Source: Branchiostoma floridae (Eukaryota; Chordata; Leptocardii; Amphioxiformes; Branchiostomatidae). Taken from it: DNA of 64,000 nt. The stretch covers positions 5,164,626 through 5,228,625 of the forward strand of contig NC_049990.1 of the NCBI RefSeq assembly GCF_000003815.2, given 5' to 3'. Position 1 is the stretch's first letter; the number at the start of each line of letters is the position of its first letter. Made by a program: the position numbers and the translations under genes. Shown in pieces: positions 1 to 10,519 of this stretch. The notes beneath the pieces were generated by a model. It was given only the letters and a program-made list of their open reading frames with translations, did not search any database and had not been told where the DNA came from.

Positions 1-483
1 AGGACGGGAATGGATCAGATTGGCAGATGCCGCAATAAGAAAGATAAATCTTATCTGAGACAAAAATGCTATAGGGAATATTACTATAAGCTGAGACTAA
101 GACGTCAAATTAAAGATTATTCCAAGCTTAAACCAAGATGCTAAAGAAATGATTATTCTCAGCTAATACTAAGTAAATAAGTATCTATCCATGAACTACG
201 TTCTACCATTTTCAGCTTAACACAAAGATTGGTGATGGGGTATTTTAGTGCAGATTATGCACAGACACGATTCTGTCCTACCACCATATATCTTTTATAT
301 TGTGCCAAAACAACCTCGAAGCTAAAGCCTGTCGATTTGTTACACCTTTTTGTGAATCATTTGAAAAACGTGAATCATTTATCTGGTGAGCCTTTGCAAT
401 ACCGCTTGAAACACAAAATTGATTGTTTCTTTAGATATGCATCTTGATTGGTATGAAGAACTTTTTTGGCTGTGCCTTGTGAC
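1..483. other. Left-edge flank downstream of G1
   Basis: Lies 3' of the G1 stop on the minus strand. It is A/T-rich and open frames are short and without family resemblance. I saw no canonical AATAAA on the minus strand here, so either the 3' end uses a variant signal or lies beyond the window, or the last G1 exon splices onward. Confidence 0.4.
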
Positions 484-2582
484 TTACGACGTGCATTTAT
501 TTACCTTATCATCTGGCGTCTTCTGTTCACCGTCTTTTTGTTCTTTTGGCGTTTTTGTGGGTTTCGCAGGCTTTTGTTTCTTCCTTGGGCATGGTGGTGT
601 CAACGGTACATCCTCAAACTCCATTGGGACTATTCCAAACACGAGCATTGGGTTAAGGGGTGCTTTATTGCCCTTTGCTGGTTTAGATGAGCCATTCGGT
701 TTGCTGCTGGTATTTTTCTCTTCCGGTTTCTTGCTTGGCCTCTTTTCTGCTGCATCCTTTTGTTTGTTATCTTTCTCTGTTGGTGTGCCTACCGGGAGGG
801 TTGTTGGTCGTTTGCGCAGACTCTTTGTCCTCGGCGGTGGTATTGGAGCTGGTTCGTCTGTTTTTGCGTCGTCACCTGGCAGGGCAGTCTTCGGCTTTTG
901 TCCTTGTGACGGTTCATCTGTAGATTTGTCAGTAGACTGATCCTCAGGCGGAGGCGGAATTGTCTCTTCGTCTAGATGTAGCGTCTTTAACAGGCGATCA
1001 AGGACACCTTCAGATGGCTTCTTCTTCGCTGCGTCTTCTGGCTTATCGGGTTGTCTATCTGAGGAATCTGTCTTGTCTGGATCGGTATTGTTTTCGTTTT
1101 CTGTTGGCTTACTGCCCCGTTTGCTTGGGTCATCTTCTCTATCTTTCGGTTTTAGTTTGCTTAACAAGTTGTCCAGCAGACCTAGTTTGTCATCCTTGTC
1201 AGTTGTAGGTTCGGGTGAACCACCAGAATCAGGATGCCTGGAAGTGCTCACTGGCTTCTTTTGATTTGCACGTGAATCTTTTTCGACAGACTGTCTACCG
1301 TCGCTGTATTCGTTGCTCGGGGTATCTTCCGAGTCTTTTGGCTTTGGTTTTATCTTCTTTAACAAGTTGTCAAACAATCCTGGTTTGTCATCCTCATCTT
1401 CTTCAGTTTTAGGATCCTTAGCGGTGGTTTCTGGCTTTGTTTGATTTGCTGTTGGTTGTGACCCGTCACTGCCGTCTTTGCTCGGGGTATCTTCTGAATC
1501 CTTTGCCTTGGGTTTCATTTTCTTTAATAAGTTGTCAAACAGTCCCGGTTTGTCATTCTCGTCTTCTTCAGTCTTAGGATAGTTAGTGTTGGTTTCTGGC
1601 TTTCTTTGATCTCTTGGAGACTCGTCGTCGACAGGATGTTTCCTCTTACTATCATCTTTGTTTACGTTATCTTCCGGACCGGTTGCCTTTGGTTTTAGTT
1701 TGTTTAACAAGTTATCAAGCAGACCTGGTTTCTCATCGTTGTCTGTCTCATCTTTAGTTGAAGGCTCAGTACTTGATGGTTCCTGTTTGTCTGGAACATT
1801 CCGACCTTTCTTCTTCTTCAATAAATTACCAAAGAAGCCATCATCCTCTGGTACTGATGTCGAGTCACCTTTGGGTGTTGTGTCGCTCTTTTTGTTGGGT
1901 TCTTTTATTCTTTTCGATCCATTGGAGGGTTGGCTTGGCGTTGTCTTTGTTGGTGGTGATGTATCATCCCTTTGCACTGGCTTAGGTGTTGTGGCTACAC
2001 TTCTTTTCGTAGACCTCGGTGGTGCTATTGTTGTTGATTTGTCTTCAGGAGGAACATAATCATCTTCAGGTTCAACTTCTTCGTCATCTGGGAACGGGCT
2101 CACCGGTCTCTCTCCGTTCGAGCCAGGTTCATGTCCTATACCACTCTCTGCCTGTGATCTATTGTCTTCGGGGCTACTCACTCCCTCTGCAGTGCCTGGT
2201 GCCTCATTCTGTGGCAGCGCGCTGAGTTTTTCGTAAAACGATGTTGGGTCTGTTGGGATGTCGTCTGTCGGCTTGGGATCTTGCGCTTTTTCCACTGTTG
2301 GTTTCTTCCTCTTGGGTTTCGGACTTGGTGACAATGGCACTCCTTCATCAGGATAAAGAGGCTCCACTTCATCACTACTCTCTCCTTTATTGTCTTCATT
2401 ATTCACGCTTACTGGAGGTCGTTTCTTCTTCTTCGATCTAGATGGTTTCTTTTGACTGTTGAGGGGCTCCACTTCGTCACTGCTGTCCGTGTCTACCGGA
2501 TCGTCGCTTCCTCTTTGAGGAGGTTTTCTAAAGACGTTTTGGTTGCCAATGTTGGCACCATCTTCGGAGTCTGACATCACAC
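484..2582 (-). CDS. G1 last coding exon, 698 codons, GLFDNLL repeats
   Basis: A 2.1-kb open exon preceded by a good acceptor (TCTTTCAG) at 2583. It begins GT GTG ATG TCA, so it either continues a phase-1 upstream exon or starts at the ATG at 2577. The motif copies are near 1800-1845 (GFFGNLLKKKK), 1690-1740 (GLLDNLLNKLK), 1510-1560 (GLFDNLLKKMK), 1340-1390 (GLFDNLLKKIK), 1150-1200 (GLLDNLLSKLK) and 975-1020 (GVLDRLLKTLH). Spacing is about 55-65 residues, separated by Asp/Glu/Ser/Thr linkers. A strong internal donor-like site (GATAAG/GTAAAT, about 505-516) lies just before the stop, so a further exon outside the window cannot be excluded. Confidence 0.8.
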
Positions 2583-5500
2583 CTGAAAGATGACGTTTTG
2601 AATGAACGTTTGTAGTGTACTATCTGTATCTGTATCTATATAGCCGGTATAAACAGCCTTCGGCGTAACACACAAGCTACCAGACAGTAAAGCAGAGATA
2701 ATGTGCAAGACAATAGAAATAAAATCAATGAAATAACAGGTCATGGAATCCTAATATGTAGAGAGCAAAATAAAATCGGACAAGTTTAGCAATTCGTTAC
2801 AGAGAACCTGCTTGAGTATTTGTGTGTGCATATAGGTATACGTTTGTGCACGTGCGTTTGTATAGTTTTCTAATTATTCATATACATCCGGGCCACACGA
2901 AGAGACCCACGACAGTATGCTACTTGTTTCCATGTGCTTTTTTCCTCTGGTGAGCCCACCTGACTCAGACGACATTGTTGAGTCACTGTCGCGCCAGAAG
3001 TCCTCTTCCTTGATAATTTCCAGTTCTGTTTCTGTGTCTCCGAGTAGCAGTAAGAATTCTTTGGCTCTCTGCAAGCGTTCTGCTTCCGTTGTTGGCACGT
3101 TAGAAGTTTCCTCTTCAATTTCGTCCTCGGACGTTCCCGTGCTCACCGGCTGTTCAATGAAAAGAGCATTTTCAGTGTTCACCTCAAATGCTTCCATACG
3201 TTCCCTTTTTCTGGCACTACCACGGGTGACATAATTGTTGTTTGGGGATTTGGGCCCTAATCTGTTAACCCAAGCGAATCCTCCTTGACGGTAATACTCA
3301 ATTATACGTTAGTCCTAAACGACGCAAAAGACTGAATAACAGGGTGGTCTTTTGACGTTCGTGTACCCTATAGTCAGGCTAGTGTTGGTAAAACTTGCTG
3401 ACAGACATATGTAATTGGAGGACATAAAGCACCAACAGCCATTAAGATTGACCTTTCTGTGTGTTGATAACATCAACAGATACGCGGGTCTAAACGTGAG
3501 GTATTGAATAATTGATGTTAAGTCCATCATAAATGACACTTTCCGCACAACAGCCCTAACTGGGTAATACAATACTTCAGCGCCAGCGAACTGCTTAGCC
3601 ATAATTCACCGTGACATTTTTCATGTGCCCTTTGGGACTCTACCTCCAAAAACAACTCACCTGGCCACATTCTATAGAACAACAATAGTGGTGACCTCGA
3701 TTATAAGAAAAAGCACCACCTGCTTTAAAATAGAGCTATTAAAAGCAGATGTTGTTGTTTATATGTCAGTTTTTATCAATAATTGAAAAGGCCATTTTTT
3801 GTTTTCGAGATCTTACACAAAACAGAGCAATACCGGGCTTCACACCTGTGCCTTAGTGCAATCTTTGTTCATGGACTACTGAAGTGTACTAGGGCCTAGG
3901 GATGTGTGACAGCTTTTTCAGTGTTTGGGCAATTGGATATTTTGACAGTCACTGATTCACTTGCACGTATTTAAAGAAAAGACAGACCGTCACTGTTGTT
4001 TGGAAAATTCTGTTACATGCATTGGACTTACATGCTATCACTAAAAAGATGTTCTACAGAAAAAGGTTAGACTTGAACTAAAAAAACACAAGCTCAAACA
4101 AATGTAGTTTTAACCGGCACGAGGCAGTTTGTTCTAAGCCTATAAATTCGTCCAAACACCACATAAGCAGACAAAGAGGACGTTCTATTTGCACGTTTAA
4201 GCGTAGACACAATTTATGGAAAGACAGTTCATAATTGCTGCTAGTTTACAAGACTTGTGACACCAGTGTAAATGACAACAATTCAGCTACGCATCCAGTG
4301 AATTAGATAATGGGGGCAATGGGCACTTTGGGTAGTAAATCTGCCAATATAAAATCAATAGGGTTATACTAGAAATGAAACATAAAAAGAGTGATTATGT
4401 TTGAAATATAACTCTAAGTTGAGTTGTATTGGCGTCTTAATTTGCCTGAAGCATAAGGTGGGCGTGTACGTATGAATTTTCAGCATTCCTTACCCATATC
4501 AGCAAGGGCCATAGTCCCTGTGTAAAATTATAGGCAATAATCATAATATACACATCCTGAATATGGACGTGACAATGAAACGATTGTGTAAGTACAAAGA
4601 TCTTATACGACACATGCCAACACAATGTCAACACCAGATGTGCCATTTTCCAAAAAACAAGTAACGGACCTGCACATACAGACAATTATCAAACGACACA
4701 GACTGCATATTCTATTGTTAGCCAACTGCTGAAAACTATTTGGTATTTCTATTGGTCGCATATGTGTAAATAGAAATCAAAGAACGTATAAGTAGCTACT
4801 GCAATCAACCAAGGTCACACGTGATAGAAGAACAAGTCTTTACGAACCAACAAAAAACCGTTCTCACAGACTAAATGTTTTTAAATGTAAGAAACGCAGA
4901 ATTCTATCATGCATACCTACCAGCTCGTATACTGCTAGCGTCTCTGACGTAGAAGCAGTGACCTGAACTCTACGTTACCGCTGCAATATTATGGTCTGGA
5001 TATCTAGGTACCAACAGAACGGGACTGTCAAGTAGGAGAGGCACGCCTTATAATAATCTCCAGCGAACTATGACTCGAACTCTGACACACAACCGTCCGG
5101 TTCTGCCGCCTTGTCAGACCTTTCGGCTTTGTCATTGGGCCCAATTTATTGGCGAAACTATCACCGTGCCTCTCATTATAATAGTCTTGATTGGCTTAGA
5201 CAGTGAAGTACAATCAGAACATGGATTCTGACACAGAGTTTTTATATAGTAGGAAAAAGGTGAAGAAACATCATTTGTACCTGAAACAACTATTTTTACA
5301 CAGTGGTGCCCCATATGTATAACAAAATGCACGTGCATCAAGAAGCGTGACCCTCTCTAAGTGTTAAAAAGCAAATATAAACGACCGCTGTATGAATAAT
5401 CGTCCCTCTGCCAATAAGATACACAGAATGAATGCACAGTATATAATTCTAGGCACTGTGCATCCCTCTGTAGTACACATTGTACACAAAGACAACTACC

Positions 5501-5586
5501 ACGTTGTCTACAGTATCAACGAAATGTTGAAAAGATCTTACCATGGCACCGATAGCTTCAACTGGTGTAATACCGCCAAGATCCAT
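484..5586 (-). CDS. G1: disordered protein with GLFDNLL repeats (three-exon model)
   Basis: Proposed exons 5586-5542, 3296-2960 and 2582-484 join in frame (phases 0, 1) to about 826 residues. The start ATG at 5586 opens MDLGGITPVEAIGAM and is followed by a GTAAGA donor. The middle exon begins YYRQGGFAWVNRLGPKSP and is acidic/helical later. The last exon is almost wholly Lys/Pro/Asp/Glu/Ser, predicted disordered, with six spaced G-[LF]-[LF]-D-N-L-L-[KN]-K-like motifs and two SSDEVEPL repeats near its start. No folded domain, signal peptide or membrane segment is evident and I do not recognise the family. The neighbour G2 is a LIM gene on the same strand, but G1 has no LIM cysteines. Exon 1 is linked only by phase, splice consensus and an upstream ATGGCGGC element, so additional exons in the 2.2-kb intron are possible. 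Confidence 0.6.
2960..3296 (-). CDS. G1 middle exon
   Basis: The acceptor TTGAG follows a good branch-site sequence (GGACTAAC). The exon opens YYRQGGFAWVNRLGPKSP and contains an acidic helical stretch (EAERLQRAKEFLLLL) followed by an acidic tail. The donor CAG/GTGGGC at 2960/2959 leaves one base that completes a Gly codon with exon 3. If that donor is not used, the frame reads on to a stop at 2874, giving an alternative short C-terminus (..SSCGPDVYE). Confidence 0.6.
3297..5541 (-). other. Proposed first intron of G1
   Basis: A/T-rich DNA with only short open frames lacking family resemblance. I found no convincing extra exon, but a short one could be missed. Confidence 0.35.
5542..5586 (-). 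CDS. Candidate first coding exon of G1
   Basis: ATG in the context TTGCAGGATGG, 15 codons (MDLGGITPVEAIGAM), then the donor ATG/GTAAGA. It ends in phase 0, matching the phase-0 acceptor at 3297. A YY1-like ATGGCGGCC lies about 85 nt upstream on the same strand, a usual distance for a first exon. Confidence 0.45.
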
Positions 5587-5667
5587 CCTGCAAACAGTCT
5601 TTTGCCAGCACAGGTCAACAAAACTCCGATGGTCTCTGGGTTCGTGTTACATCTGGGAGGGGAAAGT

Positions 5668-5679
5668 GGCCGCCATTTC
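5668..5679 (-). promoter_or_regulatory. YY1-like initiator element upstream of G1
   Basis: Minus-strand GAAATGGCGGCC matches the core ATGGCGGC of YY1-type downstream/initiator elements known from animal TATA-less promoters. It sits about 85 nt before the proposed G1 start codon. No TATA box is evident. Confidence 0.4.
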
Positions 5680-5759
5680 ACTTTTTCCCCTGGGGCTAGA
5701 GCTTACTCGTTGGGAATGGAGGGGGGTTGTCAACAGAACACTTCGGTCACGGACTAGTA

Positions 5760-7581
5760 TCTCTAAACTTAGATCAGGCTGAGTTCTAGTGTCGGCAACG
5801 GATTCAAATCAAGTTGACTACTTAAAATGGTACAGATTCGAACGCTTTCTTGTAGTTGATGAAATTTTATGCCACTTTTTTCAGACCATATTGCAGATGA
5901 GTAAGTATCATTAAAGAGCAGACATGGAATCTGATTGGTCACAGCAGGTATGACGTGAACGCTGTACATTGTTTGGCTTACAATAACATGTTTGTTTTCA
6001 GGTGTTCAACCTATAACCTCATTTATTTACATTGCTGTTGATTTTTGTTTTTGCTATTTGAGATTTGTAATGTCACTTTTGATAGCTGTGAAGGTTATAA
6101 TTGATCTCTTGTTTTTAAATAGGAAGAAAAAATCAATGTTGGATTACTTATTTTTGGCGCCATTACAATGAACGAGGTCAACTCCCAGAGGGTGTGACCA
6201 ACTATTCAACGTTTTCTATCCACAAATTTATGAAACTTCTCATATGCCTTTAGTATGAGAATAAAGCTGTCAATTTTTCTTCCAATCACTGTTCACGATT
6301 GTACTACTTTAGGACACAGTCGTTGACTGTGTTCTTTGTTCATAAGCTCAATGAACTTTGACCCCGTTCCCTGATGTTATCTTGTGCTCTCATTACTTGC
6401 CACCATTGTTATTCTAAAGTGGAAGAACAGGTCCCTGCTCATTATATCATTATGTCCTCTACACATTTTCTACCTCTTTGTCTGTCCTTATAACACCCTT
6501 TACCACTTACTCCTCTAAATGATGAAATGGCTATTTAAGACATGTACTTTAATATTCTTTTGTGATTGTTGAATGATATTATATCATGTTATCCATGTAT
6601 CCGTTTTCCCTCTTAAGCTCCGTGTTTTATTATACAGATGGGATTTATCACGGCTATACAACGGCACAATAAAAACATAAACATATATGTATAAACATCA
6701 ATGGATGTTTGAACTTTCACGGACCAATATAATTACCTCAATAGAATGAAGACATTGCGAGTTGTTTTAAGGGTGTGTTGCCAATTATATAAATATCCAC
6801 GATGATTATAAGTGACGTGCAAACGTTTAGATGAATTATTCGATTACTATAAATAAAAGAAACCGAAAAAATATGGCTTGGAGACAGTATTCTTTGAATT
6901 CTAAATGTACTACTGGGTGACTTGTATGTTCATTTCAACAAAGAATAGCTTGCAGGTGTTGGAGGTACACATGTGTAGTCTCTGTATTGGGACCAATACA
7001 GATCCTGTTGTTGGTGTCTTCAAACAATGCATTGACATAACACGTTCGTAAATTAGAACCATTTTATTAATCAAAGGCACTAAAACAGTAATACACACCA
7101 TACATGTATATATAAGTGAATCAACTATGGTATCAAATATAACAACATAATCCCTTTGAGCCAATAAAAAATATCCATATCGTTAAATCTTTAACCCTTC
7201 AATAACCTTCATTTTTTCATACAACCAAACACATCTAAGGTGCTCTGATGAGTTCCCTCACTCTTTGCCATATATAGTCTTATCACTGGTCTTATCACAA
7301 TCCTAAAGCCTGACATGTAATTTCTAATGTTGACTAAGATACGTTAGCTTTAGATAATATAGTTAATGTTCATAAAACTATTTGAACGCGATCCATGAGT
7401 ATAACATGACTTGATAAGACTGTAAATGATGTAATTTCGGTGTTCAAAAACTTTATCCGTCGGAAATGTGAAATCAAATATATTCTTGTCAAATGTCTCC
7501 AGGCAATCACCGTATATAAGCCTTTTGACATATCATATCCTTACAAATTCGTGACATGTTCTTAATCATTTCATGAGAACG
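5760..7581. other. Spacer between G1 and G2
   Basis: No supported gene. It contains A/T-rich sequence; TTTATT near 7060 would read AATAAA on the minus strand and is a possible G2 poly(A) signal about 515 nt after the G2 stop. Confidence 0.35.
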
Positions 7582-7900
7582 TTAATGTGAACCTTCCGAC
7601 TCTCTCCACGGAAACTCGTCCTCAGACAGAGGACTGTCCGCCATCTCCACCTCTCCTATGGCCACTTCCGTTTCCTGTCCGGCGTTTCGTAGCGCGTCAG
7701 GCAGCTGGACCTTCTTGGCACTCTTTCTGAAGCTTCGCACGAGACTGTTGGATCTCTTGACAGCACCGGACGATCCTGGGGACCTCATTCTCTCCAAAGT
7801 TGAGGATTTCTTCTGCCCTCCTCGTTTTCCGCGTCCTTTCTCCACGACCATGTAGCATCGCGCACAGACTGGCCTCAGGTCGATTTCAAGAAATAAGAAC
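7582..7900 (-). CDS. G2 terminal exon: end of LIM plus basic tail
   Basis: Acceptor CTCTACAG at 7901. The exon opens FLFLEIDLRPVCARCY, the last zinc ligands of the LIM domain, then a Lys/Arg/Ser-rich tail ending at TGA (..EFPWRESEGSH). Confidence 0.8.
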
Positions 7901-10018
7901 CTGTAGAGCAATTTGCATGAGAAGAGAAAGTTAGGTTAGCTTTTACTTTTGTACCAATTAAAACTATTAAGTATATGGTTTGTAAAGACCATTCATCATC
8001 ATGGACCTCTTGTCTGTCATGCCCGACAGAGTCATCTGGAGGGACTTCATAGTGTCACCTTATGGATGACAGAACTGAACCGAACTGATTTATCATCTTA
8101 GATCTAGTATTGTGTTTGCTTGAAGTTAAAGACAAGGACAATGTGTCAATGCAATGAAGCCTAGCCTGTAGCTTACTTAAACAGAGCAAAATATAAAGAA
8201 CAGCTTAATAAACTTATAAAGATGATAACAATGATAATACGTAGTAGTTACATGTAATATAATCAAGTAATCGAATATGGATACATCAATCTTATAAGTT
8301 TGATATTATGCAGGCATAGATATGAATACATCATTTAAAATCGTGCAAGAAGATCATATATCACTGACAATACATCAATACAAAATGACCATGATGAAGA
8401 CGTTCATTATCAATCTAGCGTCACATGAACATGATTCACTTACTCAAGAGACAGCTCCTCGTTACAAAAGGAACAGAACAGATGATCTTCACACCATGTC
8501 TTTTGAAACAAAGACAAACCTGAAGCAATAGGAAATAAACATTACAACTGATATTTGATATTTATAAACTCAATGCAGGTACCAGCTAAAACAAGTATTT
8601 CAATGTATGACAGATGTTTCCATTGAATAAATCATCTACTAACCTGATTCAGGGACTTCATTGCAGTGGTGACAGAGGTCATCTTTAGGAATTTTCTGAA
8701 AGATATACAATACCATTGCTGTATGGAGGACAAATACATTGACACTCATTGTGCATCTATATCTTTTGCAGTCTTTGTAATCATATATTCAATCTAGAAG
8801 TTATTAGTTTGACGTTTGCCTGGAGTCTTTCCAATCTCGAGCCCCCATGCATTCCCGTGCATAGTCTGTCCCTCTCACATAACATAGAGGGCCATGTTTG
8901 AGGAGAGCCTAACTTCGAGCACCTTAAAGAACCCACCACACTTATCGAAACGAGTATGGTGTGTGCGTTGATTAGTTAAATCAGTCTGGATATGCAGCAT
9001 GTACTCCTCAGTCCAACCTGGTGTGTTGCGCCATGAGGCAATGTGCAATTTAGTATGAAGAGTATCTTCTCTTGGTTCTGTATCCTAAATCAATGAATAT
9101 ATCACCTACCACACTGTCATACTGGGGGCGTCGTCTCTCCATTATCTTCTCGTAGCCTGGACCCGGGTCATCATCATCTACTGGATCAGATCGCAGCCTC
9201 CAGATGTCATCCTCTTTGGGTCTGTCTGACGTCATAGATGAATCATACGAGCGAGACATCTTCTGCAGCTCACTGACGAGACGGAGGATCTCATGGTGCT
9301 CCTCGTCTATAGTCATGATGCCGGGGGTCGGGCGGAAGTTCAGGAAGTGGTCCATGGCTCTTATATGAGCGGAGTTTACTTGTGGCTCTGTTCGACTTTT
9401 CTCCCTAACAGAAAATAACAACAACAAATAAGTAATGGTTAATAATTGCCGACGATTTGTGTTCATATGAGGGTATACTAAGTGTACGATTGCCCAATGA
9501 TGAAAGCTTAAGTTTGTGGATGCTATCTGGAACGTCAGTCCTTTTACAATCTCTATCTAGTTGCTTGAGCAACTCCTGTGACGTATACCAAGTATAGTGT
9601 AGCGAATAGTGCCAAACACCTTTCATACCTTCTGTCTCAATGGATTTTATAGAGGGGTCTTTTAGAGGGCAATCGTTTATATTATGTGTATTTTATATGC
9701 TAATTGCGCGATTAAGATTATGCAAAGGACAATGCACAAGCAATTGTTGGTCATTAGAAATCGTCTGTTAATGATGTAGAACATGCCATGATCACCCATA
9801 TCACAATAGAGTTTTCTCATATACTCAAGTATCTGACATCTTTTACACAAGTGTATTCAAATGCCTATGGAAACTTACAAATCAAATTGTTCTCATGCAT
9901 AATGCAAACGCCCAGCAGATATTGCTTACTTTGGTTCACTTTGGTCTCCGTTCACAGCCTTTCTAAGCTTGTTAAGCAGGACGCAGATCTCCTGGTGTTC
10001 GTCAAGAATGTTTTCAAC
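7582..10018 (-). CDS. G2: PINCH-related protein with a single C-terminal LIM domain
   Basis: Five exons join in frame: 10018-9930, 9404-9110, 8695-8644, 8519-8444, 7900-7582 (about 280 codons; the N-terminus is incomplete because the first exon is phase 0 without ATG). Two short acidic coils share a (D)E(E)H..I..L...L pattern: ILDEHQEICVLLNKL and MTIDEEHHEILRLVSEL. The LIM domain reads CHHC, then WCEDHLFCSFC, then RPVCARC, with the end resembling PINCH LIM5 (FDMKPVCKKC). The zinc ligand order C-x2-H-x2-C-x2-C is unusual, since LIM normally has H/C-x2-C at that point. After the LIM comes a basic tail of about 85 residues with possible phosphorylation-type Ser clusters. The N-terminal exon pair is paralogous to G3. 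G2 lacks the LIM4-like domain present in G3. Likely a cytoplasmic adaptor by family. Confidence 0.75.
8444..8519 (-). CDS. G2 76-nt LIM exon
   Basis: Acceptor TTGCTTCAG, donor GA/GTAAGT. Encodes LSLFQKTWCEDHLFCSFC, the middle of the LIM domain. Length and phases equal those of the corresponding G3 and G4 exons. Confidence 0.8.
8644..8695 (-). CDS. G2 exon: first LIM zinc ligands
   Basis: Acceptor TATCTTTCAG, donor TCAG/GTTAG. Encodes KIPKDDLCHHCNEVPES, giving the first CxxC of the LIM domain; ends in phase 1. Confidence 0.75.
8868..9045. repeat. SINE tail fragment in a G2 intron
   Basis: Contains the tail block AGCACCTTAAAGAACCCACC..ACTTATCGAAACGAGTATGG, also found near 34.98-35.02 kb after a SINE body. 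The tRNA-like head is absent, so this is a truncated copy. Confidence 0.5.
9110..9404 (-). CDS. G2 exon with DEEHHEI coil
   Basis: Acceptor TTTTCTGTTAG, donor GTG/GTAGGT (phase 0). Encodes PTPGIMTIDEEHHEILRLV then an Asp-rich segment. The corresponding segment of G3 reads PTNGRVLTMDEEHKEISRLL. Reading through the donor would give a stop at 9050. Confidence 0.75.
9930..10018 (-). CDS. G2 exon with LDEHQEI coil
   Basis: Acceptor ACATCTACAG, donor AA/GTAAGC. Encodes VENILDEHQEICVLLNKLRK, matching the start of the G3 17235-17596 exon (KDMVDEHQDVHHLAEQLKK). Phase 0 at the 5' side, so an upstream first exon is expected. Confidence 0.7.
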
Positions 10019-10500
10019 CTGTAGATGTAAAGATATGCCAAAATCCACGTCATATGCGTAATTGATATCCATAAATCTCTCAGACACTACAACATATATA
10101 CAGGGTTGTCTGAGGGCACAAAAAGGGTAACTTTTAAGCATTTTAGACTTAATGAGTCCATCATATACATATGTTCTAACTGGCTATATGTTAACTACGC
10201 ATCTTACCTGTAATGATGAGCTTATGATAAAATTCAATGTAAAACAAGATCGTTATCTGACCTTCTAGTTGACCCCTACTGGCAATACAATGTGCAGTCG
10301 TGTAAACAATACGACTATTGTGAAGGGTTCAATGAAGAAATTTACCTTTGAACTATAGTCCGGTCACATATATTCCAGAGTGAGTCTTTCTTCAACCAAA
10401 TCAAGGGTCGAATGCATTCGACCTTTAAAGAGCCATCAATCAAAATCTGACTATAAACATTCTTTGGCATTTCTTAAAAAATAGATCATTAGACGAAGAA

Positions 10501-10513
10501 TCCGCCATTTTGG
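10501..10513 (-). promoter_or_regulatory. YY1-like element, possible G2 promoter
   Basis: Minus-strand CAAAATGGCGGA about 485 nt upstream of the first G2 exon I can place. The ATG there opens only a short frame (MADSSSNDLF..) that I could not splice in phase to the next exon. A second ATGGCGGCC on the plus strand lies at 10867-10880. Confidence 0.3.
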
Positions 10514-10519
10514 GTTAAA

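Noticed and set aside
5392-5757. Plus-strand 121-codon frame over the proposed G1 promoter and first exon
   Set aside because: No family resemblance and no splice support; the minus-strand exon reading fits better.
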